NCBI GenBank assembly: GCA_025210795.1
Contig: JAOAQZ010000021.1
Coordinates: 1 to 64,000 of the forward strand
DNA length: 64,000 nucleotides
Reading direction: 5' to 3'
DNA from: Cohaesibacter sp.
GTDB taxonomy: Bacteria; Pseudomonadota; Alphaproteobacteria; Rhizobiales; Cohaesibacteraceae
How positions within the stretch are numbered: position 1 is the stretch's first letter; each line of letters opens with the position of its first letter. The translations under genes and the position numbers were made by a program. This document shows positions 8,672-16,274 of the stretch, in pieces. Under the pieces are notes generated by a model. It had not been told where the DNA came from and made no database searches. It worked only from the letters and a program-made list of their open reading frames with translations.

Positions 8672-10339
8672 TCAAGCAGCCTTACGCGCAGGATAGAGAG
8701 CCGCCTTAAATGGTGCAGCTCCAACCCGGCGATAGGCATCAATGAAGGTCTCATCATCTGACAGGCGCAAGCCGATATAAGTGTCAATCACCAGCTCAAC
8801 CGCATCGGTAATCTGGTCAATGGTAAAGCCGCGACCAAGAATGGTACCGATTGCGGTATTCTCATCAGCAGAGCCACCAACGGTGATCTGATACAATTCC
8901 TCACCTTTGCGGTCCACACCAAGAATACCGATATGACCCACATGATGGTGACCACAGGCATTGATACAGCCGGAAATCTTGATTTTAAGATCACCAATCT
9001 GCTTTTGCCGTTCAGGGGCCCCAAGACGGTTGGAAATATCCTGCGAAACCGGAATGGAACGCGCATTGGCAAGGGCGCAATAGTCAAGGCCCGGGCAAGC
9101 AATGATATCAGTGACAAGGCCAGCATTAGCTTCAGCCAGATCAGCAGCCAGCAGCGCATGATAAAGCGCAATAAGATCAGATTTTGCCACATGGGGCAGA
9201 ATGATATTCTGCTCATGGCTGATCCGCAGCTCATCATAGCCATATTGCTGAGCAAGATCCGCCACAATATGCATCTGCTTGTCTGTCGCATCTCCCGGAA
9301 CGCCACCTACGGGCTTAAGGGAGATGGTCACACTCACATGGTCCTTTACCTTATGGGGGAAGGTATTCTGCCCTACCCACTGGCTAAAGCCTGCATCCTG
9401 CGCACGAGACAGGGCTAGCTTGGAAGCCCCTTCCTCATCTTGTTTAAGAGCAGGCAAGGCAAAATAGGCATTGATCCGCTCCACCTCGGACTGGGGCACA
9501 GTCAAAACAGAGCCTTTGATTTCCGCCCACTCCGCTTCAATCGCAGCTTTCAGCTCTTCCAGGCCGGTTTCGTGAACCAAAATCTTGATCCGCGCCTTAT
9601 ATTTGTTATCGCGGCGACCATAGCGGTTATAGACGCGCAAAACAGCCTCAAGATAGCTCAGGATATCCTTCTCGGCGACATCCTCGGCCACCTTCTTGGC
9701 GATCATCGGCGTCCGCCCCTGCCCGCCACCAACATAAACGGCAAAGCCAATGGAGCCGTCGGCCCGCTCGACCAATTGCAGACCGATGTCATGCACCTGA
9801 ATGGCAGCACGGTCTGCCTTGGCGCCATTGATTGCAATCTTGAACTTGCGCGGCAAGAAGGTGAATTCAGGATGGATAGACGACCACTGGCGAATGATCT
9901 CGGCATAAACACGAGGATCGGCAATCTCGTCGTGAGCGGCACCGGCAAAATGATCGGTGGTCACGTTACGAATGCAGTTGCCAGAGGTCTGAATGGCATG
10001 CATCTCAACTTCTGCCAGCTCTTCCAGAATATCTGGCGTATCTTTAAGGCTCGGCCAGTTATATTGCAAATTCTGTCGTGTGGTAAAATGCCCGTAACCA
10101 CGGTCATATTTGGTGGCAATATCAGCCAGCTTGTGCATCTGGCGGCCGTTGAGCGTGCCATAAGGAATGGCCACACGAAGCATATAGGCATGAAGCTGCA
10201 GATACAGCCCGTTCATCAGGCGAAGCGGCTTGAACTGATCTTCGGTCAGCTCACCGGAAAGACGGCGCTCGACCTGATTGCGAAACTGCCCCACACGCTG
10301 GCGCACAAATTCGGCATCAAATTCATCATAACGATACAT
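8672..10339 (-). CDS. cysI: Sulfite reductase hemoprotein subunit (siroheme, [4Fe-4S])
   Basis: The 555-residue enzyme performs the six-electron reduction of sulfite to sulfide. The two ferredoxin-like halves of the nitrite/sulfite reductase fold are recognisable. FTTRQNLQYNW lies in the first half. The cluster ligands form C-x5-C in CPGLDYC and C-x3-C in GCINACGHHHVGHIG in the second half; that last motif reads GCINAC where most relatives have GCPNxC. CAGGAGAG precedes the ATG. DUF2849 lies 15 bp upstream and cysH 11 bp downstream. No flavoprotein CysJ or ferredoxin reductase is nearby, so the electron donor is unknown, possibly ferredoxin. Confidence 0.94.
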   Translation of the reverse strand: MYRYDEFDAEFVRQRVGQFRNQVERRLSGELTEDQFKPLRLMNGLYLQLHAYMLRVAIPYGTLNGRQMHKLADIATKYDRGYGHFTTRQNLQYNWPSLKDTPDILEELAEVEMHAIQTSGNCIRNVTTDHFAGAAHDEIADPRVYAEIIRQWSSIHPEFTFLPRKFKIAINGAKADRAAIQVHDIGLQLVERADGSIGFAVYVGGGQGRTPMIAKKVAEDVAEKDILSYLEAVLRVYNRYGRRDNKYKARIKILVHETGLEELKAAIEAEWAEIKGSVLTVPQSEVERINAYFALPALKQDEEGASKLALSRAQDAGFSQWVGQNTFPHKVKDHVSVTISLKPVGGVPGDATDKQMHIVADLAQQYGYDELRISHEQNIILPHVAKSDLIALYHALLAADLAEANAGLVTDIIACPGLDYCALANARSIPVSQDISNRLGAPERQKQIGDLKIKISGCINACGHHHVGHIGILGVDRKGEELYQITVGGSADENTAIGTILGRGFTIDQITDAVELVIDTYIGLRLSDDETFIDAYRRVGAAPFKAALYPARKAA

Positions 10340-10354
10340 AACGCTCTCCTGAGC

Positions 10355-10663
10355 CTAGCCAGCGGACTGGGTTGAACTGAAATCTTTGGAAAGAGAGAGA
10401 CCTGCAAAAGGTTCAATCGTCGGCCCTTCAGCGCGAATGCGCTCACGCAGATGATTGGCAACCAAGCGGTCATCTTCAGACTTTGAGACCGGGATCACAG
10501 CCAGATCAATCACACCCTGATTGCGAACGGCTTCCAATGCGTTTTGCGCATCCGATTCGATCTCATACAGGCGCGATTGCTGAAAATCTTCATCCCAGCG
10601 CATAGCCGGAGCCATGAAGACAACAATTCCGTCCAGAAGGCGATTGCCGGTTACAACAAACAT
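10355..10663 (-). CDS. DUF2849 protein, first gene of the cys operon
   Basis: This 102-residue protein begins MFVVTGNRLLDGIVVFM, the family's typical start, and ends in a low-complexity tail. The DUF2849 family is small and of unknown function, but it stands directly upstream of the sulfite reductase gene in many alphaproteobacteria. GGAG stands 6 bases before ATG 10663; the open frame extends four codons further to a TTG, which I reject because the GGAG would lie inside it. As the first gene it probably carries the operon's promoter in the long gap upstream. Confidence 0.82.
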   Translation of the reverse strand: MFVVTGNRLLDGIVVFMAPAMRWDEDFQQSRLYEIESDAQNALEAVRNQGVIDLAVIPVSKSEDDRLVANHLRERIRAEGPTIEPFAGLSLSKDFSSTQSAG

Positions 10664-11181
10664 CCCATTCTCCAACCATGAGGGTGATGATCAGCTCCTG
10701 CCATAAATGGTCCTTGCATGCATCTGACAAGAGCACTTCCTTGGTTGTTAGATAGAGAGTCCATAGCAATCCAACAATTGCCCTCCCGGCAGTTTGAAAA
10801 ACCAATCCGTTTGAAAAATACAAAGCCGAACAGGCCACTACGGGAGCGGGGCTCTTGGCGATATTGTTCTCATTTTCTGCCTATAAAGAGAATGAGACCC
10901 GTGTAAATCCCCATATAGAAAGCCCTCAAACATACAATTTTGCGCAAAACAGGCCTCAAATTCCCAAGAACCATTCAAATCCAGAATTTTATTCTTCTCC
11001 AATTAGGGTGATACACCTGGCCAAATACACAGACTAGAAAAACTCTGCTAGGCTTTTGCCAAGGGGCATAGGCAAGATTCCCGCCACGATCCAACTCTTT
11101 ACGTGTTCAGTGCTTTTTTCATGAACCTTTGCACCGCTCAGTGCGTCCTACCTATATTGAAATGTGATCTGGATTATTATT
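10664..11181. promoter_or_regulatory. Long divergent intergenic region with an inverted repeat
   Basis: This 518-bp gap separates the cys operon (leftward) from the secreted-protein gene (rightward). No convincing gene is present; the short ORFs lack ribosome binding sites and family resemblance. TCTCATTTTC (10868-10877) and GAGAATGAGA (10888-10897) form a 10-bp inverted repeat with one mismatch, around a spacer containing TATAAA. It could be an operator for the cys operon. The rest shows nothing that I recognise. Confidence 0.35.
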
Positions 11182-14100
11182 ATGAAAAAACAAATCAACC
11201 GACTTGTCCTGCATATGCAGCTATTGCTATGCGCGACAGCCATGGGGGTTTCATACAGCCAGGCCCAACAAACAACATGGCAATTGCCCTCTAAAACCAC
11301 AGCACCACTGAGCGCTAACCCCTTTGCAGGATCAACCCCCCAAGCAAACGAGGCCACCCGAGTACAAACCTCTTCAGCACGCCCCCACCGGCCGCTTTTT
11401 TCTGGCGAAACAGCTGTCACAACAGGCTTTTCCGGCACCAGTCTTGTAAGGTCACAGGACGGAGCAAGCGACCCGGATGCGATGCGCTTCATCAATCCGG
11501 ATGGCATATCCGCAAGCCTCACCGCGCTTGGCAGGCTCGGCTCCGGAATGGCCGGACAGGAAATCACACGCCGCCCCTATGACGCCCTGCTCGCTCGCGA
11601 TATTGGTCAGGTCTTTGGTATCGCCATTGATGACCAAGACAACCCCAATCTTTATCTCACCGCCACATCGGCCTATGGGTTGCACATTGTTGGCCCCGAT
11701 GCAGATGGCGATGGCATCGCTGATCGTCTTCTTCTGGGCGAAGCTGGCGCGCGCTGGATGCCCGGCCTCTTTGGCTCCCTGCCCCAAGGAGGGCCCGGCA
11801 CGATCTGGAAAATTGACGGCATCAGCGGTCAAATATCGCTCTTTGCCAATTTGACGTTGGATGGTGCCGAGAATTCCGGCCCCGGCCTTGGCAATATCAC
11901 CTTTGATGCTACCAATCAGCAATTCTTTGTCTCGGATCTTGATACCGGCATGATCCACCGCCTTGATATGGACGGCAATCAGCTGGAATTCTTTGACCAC
12001 GGCCTCAGCGGCCGCGCCAACGAACAGCTACCCACAGCCGATTTTGACGTCAATAATCGGCTGGATATCACAGACCCTTCCTTTGACGCTGAAGACCCCG
12101 ATAGCTGGCATTACGCAGCGCCCGAGCGCCGTGTCTGGGGCCTCGCTGTAAGTAACGGACGGCTCTATTATGCCGTTGCTGATGGCCCGCAAATCTGGTC
12201 CGTCGGAATTGATCCTCAAAGCGGAGCTTTTACCGGCGACGCACGCAGTGAACTGACAATCGCAAGTGATCATCCCGATTTTGAAGTCTCCGACATCACC
12301 TTTGCACCCGATGGCACCATGCTACTGGCCCAAAGGGGCGACCGGATCGGATCCTTTGACTATTCCAAACAGACCAAACCGCGCAAGGCACGCGTGCTTC
12401 GGTATCAGCCAGCGCCTCAAGGCTCGCAAGATGGTTCCCTCTGGGCCGAGCAATCCGTCCAAATCTATCCGGTTGGTTTCTCCAGCCGGTTCAATAATGG
12501 ACTTGGTGGTTTGGCTTTGGGCCCCGGTTATGACCATAATGGTAATCTTAGCCAAAGCTCTTGCAAATCAACCCTTTGGACAACGGGCGAGACCTTGCGC
12601 AGCAATCCCTCTTACGCGCAAGAACTGGCCAAAGGCGGCAATCTTGATGTTGATGGCTTGCAAGCCCAACCGCTACACCAATCAAGCGGCCAGAACACAC
12701 CGCCATGGACCAGCTATTTCTTTGACTATGATGGTCTTTATCCCGGCGGTAAAAAGGTAAATGGCCATATCGGCGATGTCGAGATTTTCGGCTGCAAAAA
12801 TCCTGTTCCGGCAGCGCCGGTACCTCCGGTTGTGATCACACCACCGCCCCCTCCGCAAGAGCCTGGTCAGCCTGATCTTGTTCTCATCAAAGAGGCAGAA
12901 GGCCAATGCGAGGCCAATAGAGCTGCCTACCGCTATCATTGTGATTTCACCATCAAAGTCATCAATCAGGGAACAGCCAGCTATTCAGGCCCCGTTGTTA
13001 TGTCCGACAGCTTTGGCCTACCGCGCCCACTCTCCCTTGATAGCGCCTTTGGCCGAGGCTGGACTTGTACCAGAAGCACGGGCAAATCCGTTGCCTGCCT
13101 TAATGGCAACCTGACTTTGGCACCGGGTGAACATTCAACCATTTTCATGAGCCTGACACTGCCGGGTATGAGAAGAGGCGCACAGTTTGAAAACTGTGCT
13201 GTGCTTGGCGTCGGCACCAGCCGCTACGAACAAATCTCCATTCTCCAGCATGCCATGACAGCCCTTGGCATTGATGTTGGGGTCGTGGATGGCGTAATGG
13301 GCCGCAGAACCCGCGCGGGCATTCGCAGATTGGAAAGCTTGCTCGGCCTGCCGATAACCGGGGATCTGAGCCCGGATCTCTTTATTGCCCTTGGCGTGCC
13401 ACTGGCTGAAGACGGGATCCAGTCTTGTGCAGTTGTGGATCTTCCGCCGCTTCGCAAGCCAAGAGACCCTCGTCCAATCCCGGATCCCGTCCCAGTACCG
13501 ATCCCGGTCCCGGATGATCCACCAATCTTCATTCCGCCAGTTGTGGCGCCGGATCCTATCTTTCCGCCACAATGCAATAAGGCAACCACTGTGCGCAAAG
13601 GCCGCTCTTGTGTCTGCCGCTACAAGCGGATGAACAAAGTCTCACCTGTACGCTGTGCTTGCGTGAAAGGCACCAAGTTCATCGCAGGTAGAGGATGTCT
13701 GCCAATCCGCGCGCCCCTGCAGTGCGACAAGAAGACAACCGTGAAACTGGGCGGCAAATGCGCCTGTAAATATCAGGGCATGCGCAAAATTTCTGCCACT
13801 CAATGTGTTTGCACCAAGGGTCGCAAGTTCGTTGCAGGCAAAGGCTGCATCAAACCAACCCCGATCTTGCAATGTGATAAGGCAACTACCGTCAAAAAGG
13901 CCAAAAGATGCGTCTGCCGCTATAACAATATGCGCAAAGTAAGCCCGACAAGCTGTGTTTGTAAGAAGGGAACCCGCTTTGTCAGAGGCAAAGGCTGCAT
14001 CAAAAAGCCGATTATCATCAAGCCGCCAGTGGTTATCAAACCGCCAGTCGTGATCAAACCACCTGTGGTCATCAAGCCTCCGGTTGTTCGCCCTCGCTGC

Positions 14101-14382
14101 GATAAGAAAACCACCATTGCAAAAGGCAATCGCTGTGTTTGCCGCAAGGGAATGCGCCGGATCAGCCCGACACGATGCGCAAAGATCGTGGTCAAACGCC
14201 CTCAGGTGATCAAACCGGCCCCGACGCTGAAAAACCCTAAAGTGCAGAAGCCACGGGTCCAGAAACCCATAACTCAAAAACCTCGGATTGAGAAAAAGAA
14301 AGTGGAGAGGAAAAAGATTGAAGTAAACAAGCCAAAACTGATTTTGCAAAATGGCATTGTGGTTCCCAATCTTAAAAATTAG
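11182..14382 (+). CDS. Large secreted modular protein: propeller-like domain, DUF11-like, peptidoglycan-binding, Cys-rich repeats
   Basis: The 1066-residue protein starts with a Sec signal peptide (cleavage probably after YSQA, about residue 28). Residues about 100-530 contain repeated beta-strand segments such as GNITFDATNQQFFVSDLDTG and ISDITFAPDG-like stretches, suggesting a beta-propeller. About 563-678 resemble a DUF11/CARDB-type beta-sandwich (PDLVLIKEAEG, FTIKVINQGTASYSGPV). About 683-737 look like a peptidoglycan-binding helical domain (DVGVVDGVMGRRTRAGIRRL). A proline-rich linker leads to cysteine-rich repeats (798-1003), a PPVVIK tract (about 947-970) and a lysine-rich tail. A start at GTG 11164 is possible, but ATG 11182 begins the signal peptide. 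Function is unknown; a cell-wall-associated exported protein is my inference. It stands alone with its own terminator. Confidence 0.8.
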   Translation: MKKQINRLVLHMQLLLCATAMGVSYSQAQQTTWQLPSKTTAPLSANPFAGSTPQANEATRVQTSSARPHRPLFSGETAVTTGFSGTSLVRSQDGASDPDAMRFINPDGISASLTALGRLGSGMAGQEITRRPYDALLARDIGQVFGIAIDDQDNPNLYLTATSAYGLHIVGPDADGDGIADRLLLGEAGARWMPGLFGSLPQGGPGTIWKIDGISGQISLFANLTLDGAENSGPGLGNITFDATNQQFFVSDLDTGMIHRLDMDGNQLEFFDHGLSGRANEQLPTADFDVNNRLDITDPSFDAEDPDSWHYAAPERRVWGLAVSNGRLYYAVADGPQIWSVGIDPQSGAFTGDARSELTIASDHPDFEVSDITFAPDGTMLLAQRGDRIGSFDYSKQTKPRKARVLRYQPAPQGSQDGSLWAEQSVQIYPVGFSSRFNNGLGGLALGPGYDHNGNLSQSSCKSTLWTTGETLRSNPSYAQELAKGGNLDVDGLQAQPLHQSSGQNTPPWTSYFFDYDGLYPGGKKVNGHIGDVEIFGCKNPVPAAPVPPVVITPPPPPQEPGQPDLVLIKEAEGQCEANRAAYRYHCDFTIKVINQGTASYSGPVVMSDSFGLPRPLSLDSAFGRGWTCTRSTGKSVACLNGNLTLAPGEHSTIFMSLTLPGMRRGAQFENCAVLGVGTSRYEQISILQHAMTALGIDVGVVDGVMGRRTRAGIRRLESLLGLPITGDLSPDLFIALGVPLAEDGIQSCAVVDLPPLRKPRDPRPIPDPVPVPIPVPDDPPIFIPPVVAPDPIFPPQCNKATTVRKGRSCVCRYKRMNKVSPVRCACVKGTKFIAGRGCLPIRAPLQCDKKTTVKLGGKCACKYQGMRKISATQCVCTKGRKFVAGKGCIKPTPILQCDKATTVKKAKRCVCRYNNMRKVSPTSCVCKKGTRFVRGKGCIKKPIIIKPPVVIKPPVVIKPPVVIKPPVVRPRCDKKTTIAKGNRCVCRKGMRRISPTRCAKIVVKRPQVIKPAPTLKNPKVQKPRVQKPITQKPRIEKKKVERKKIEVNKPKLILQNGIVVPNLKN
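13570..14200 (+). repeat. Four cysteine-rich coding repeats with an embedded PPVVIK tract
   Basis: Three full units of about 49 residues (starting near 13570, 13720 and 13867) follow the pattern QC-x-K-x-TTV, then CxC-x-Y, M-x-K-S, CxC-x-KG and G-x-GC, giving six cysteines each. A fourth unit near 14092 is truncated and keeps only four. An 18-bp tandem repeat coding PPVVIK (about 14020-14090) separates units three and four. Similar nucleotide spacing suggests internal duplication. Confidence 0.85.
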
Positions 14383-14410
14383 GCGCAAGCCTGAACCACT
14401 TAGATAAAAT

Positions 14411-14442
14411 AAGCCCGCCTTTTGAAAAAAGGCGGGCTTTTC
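14411..14442. terminator. Intrinsic terminator between convergent genes
   Basis: AAGCCCGCCTTTT (14411-14423) pairs perfectly with AAAAGGCGGGCTT (14427-14439), followed by T-rich sequence. The A/T arms allow it to serve both the secreted-protein gene and, from the other side, dld. Confidence 0.88.
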
Positions 14443-14485
14443 ATTGCCGAATTGCCAGAATGCCCGACCTTAATAACAGTGCACC

Positions 14486-16168
14486 TTAATGATAGTGCTT
14501 GCACTTGCTCATTTTGCCAATACCGGGATTGAAGCTATTGGTCGGGTCGCAGTCTTTATAAAAGGCAGCCAAATCTTCCTTGGCAGGATAAAGATGCCCC
14601 ACATTATGTTCTGCCGGATATTCCGCCCCGCGATCATCAAGGATTTCCAGCATCTGAGCTTTCAACTCTTTCACATCTACGCCCTTTTTGACGATGTAAT
14701 CCTGATGCAAAACATGGCACAAAAAATGCCCGTAATAGAGCCTATGCAGCAGCTTCTCTCCAATATGATCGGGCAGCTTTTCAAGCCAGTCTTCATCATT
14801 ACGGCGCAGGGCAATATCAAGCGCCAGAATATCCTCGACCTCTTGGGAATGGATATTGGCATAGCGAATGGCAGCGCCAGCTGCTGCAAAACGGTGAAGG
14901 CCAGCAATTTTTGCTTCCCGCGTGTCACATTCAAAAAAGTTACCGCTCTTCTCACCGCGAAAATCGGCAAGCAAATCATAAGCTTCGTCAATGGCCCCAT
15001 CGCGCACTTTCAAGATCAAATGATGCTCATAAAGATCACGATACTCCTTCATCCGCGCTGGCAGGATATCAGGCCATAGGCGCGCCAGAAGCTGCATGAA
15101 GCGATCTGTAAAATGCTTGAAGCCGGGAATTTTATTAAGGCGCGCATCAACCCAGCCTTTCATGGCAAAGAAGTCCGGCAACCGGTCTGTGCCCAGCTTG
15201 TCAATCATCATCACCGTGTCCTTGCCATAGGTCGCGGTTATGTCAAAGATTTCGCGATGCATATATTCGGCCGACACCGGCAAGGTGTCAAAGCGAGTTA
15301 GGATCTGGCGGCGGAGCTCCCCCAGTTCATTGGGGTCGTTGGTGCCGATATAAAAGGTCTTCTCCGCCTCACTCATGGGATAGGTATCAAGGCGCACGGC
15401 AAACACCGCCAACTTGCCCGCGCATCCCGCAGCCTCGTAAAGGCGGCGCTTGTCGGCATTAAAACGGGCAGGAGTTGCTGCCTTAACATCGCGCACCCGC
15501 GTCGCATAGTCAGTGTCAGAGGCCTTCTTGTTGCTTTCAATAAAATCAGGCGCTGAATAATCACCAGCTTCCAGCCGAGTGAGAATCTCTTCAGGACTAT
15601 CACCGAGATCAATCCCTAAGTGATTGACCAGCTCCAACTGCCCCTCGGCAGTAACCTGCGCATAAAGCGATAATTCAGTATAGGACGGCCCCCGCTCCAC
15701 CAGCGAACCGCCAGAATTGTTACAAACCCCCCCAATAATCGACGCCCCGATACAGGAGGAGCCAATCACAGAATGCGGTTGGCGCTTAAGCGGGGCCAGT
15801 AATTTTTCCAGCGCAAACAAAGTGGCACCGGGGAAACTGATCACCTGCTCCCCATCCCGCACAGGCTGGATTGCATCCATCCGGCGGGTATTGATCAGCA
15901 CCACATCACGGTCATAGCCCCCATTGGGGGTCGAGCCTTCAGTAAGGCCGGTATTGGCCGCCTGCATGATCACAATTTTGTCGGCAGCAACACAGGCCTG
16001 CAAAACACGCCAAAGCTCAAGAAGGGTCTTGGGCTGAAGAACGGCCAGAGCCTCCCCCTCGCCTGAGCGAAAGCCCTTGCGAAAACGCTCGGTCTGCTTA
16101 TCGCCAGTAAGCACATGGCGTGCGCCGACAATCTCTTTAAATTCGGAAATAAGAGCCTGTTCCGTCAT
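14486..16168 (-). CDS. dld: Quinone-dependent D-lactate dehydrogenase (FAD)
   Basis: The 560-residue flavoprotein matches the respiratory Dld of the E. coli type, a peripheral inner-membrane enzyme that oxidises D-lactate to pyruvate and passes electrons to quinone. The FAD-binding PCMH region contains MQAANTGLTEGSTPNGGYD and VIGSSCIGASIIGGVCNNSGG. The long C-terminal membrane-binding part is present (RLYYGHFLCHVLHQDYIVKKG, EHNVGHLYPAKEDL). Two adjacent ATGs (16171, 16168) follow GGAGAG; the second has better spacing. It lies 106 bp after the TRAP permease on the same strand, which suggests that the transporter imports lactate. A plain FAD-linked oxidase reading is less likely given the full-length match. 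Confidence 0.92.
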   Translation of the reverse strand: MTEQALISEFKEIVGARHVLTGDKQTERFRKGFRSGEGEALAVLQPKTLLELWRVLQACVAADKIVIMQAANTGLTEGSTPNGGYDRDVVLINTRRMDAIQPVRDGEQVISFPGATLFALEKLLAPLKRQPHSVIGSSCIGASIIGGVCNNSGGSLVERGPSYTELSLYAQVTAEGQLELVNHLGIDLGDSPEEILTRLEAGDYSAPDFIESNKKASDTDYATRVRDVKAATPARFNADKRRLYEAAGCAGKLAVFAVRLDTYPMSEAEKTFYIGTNDPNELGELRRQILTRFDTLPVSAEYMHREIFDITATYGKDTVMMIDKLGTDRLPDFFAMKGWVDARLNKIPGFKHFTDRFMQLLARLWPDILPARMKEYRDLYEHHLILKVRDGAIDEAYDLLADFRGEKSGNFFECDTREAKIAGLHRFAAAGAAIRYANIHSQEVEDILALDIALRRNDEDWLEKLPDHIGEKLLHRLYYGHFLCHVLHQDYIVKKGVDVKELKAQMLEILDDRGAEYPAEHNVGHLYPAKEDLAAFYKDCDPTNSFNPGIGKMSKCKHYH

Positions 16169-16274
16169 CATATCTCTCCGGTAATAAACCAAGGATAGTT
16201 CGGAAGCTTGGGTGCCGGACCATACTCCGTCCGGCCCCAATATGTATTTGGTATTCAGCGCTCAGCTATAATCG

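Noticed and set aside
9440..10375. A 311-codon plus-strand ORF opposite cysI
   Set aside because: It is antisense to a clear sulfite reductase with all cofactor ligands; the translation resembles no family and reflects codon bias on the other strand.
10718..11037. Two small plus-strand ORFs in the cys upstream gap
   Set aside because: No ribosome binding sites, biased composition and no family resemblance; the region is better read as regulatory.
14018..14095. 18-bp tandem repeat resembling a small repeat array
   Set aside because: It is in frame and codes for PPVVIK units of the secreted protein; there are no spacers, so it is not CRISPR-like.
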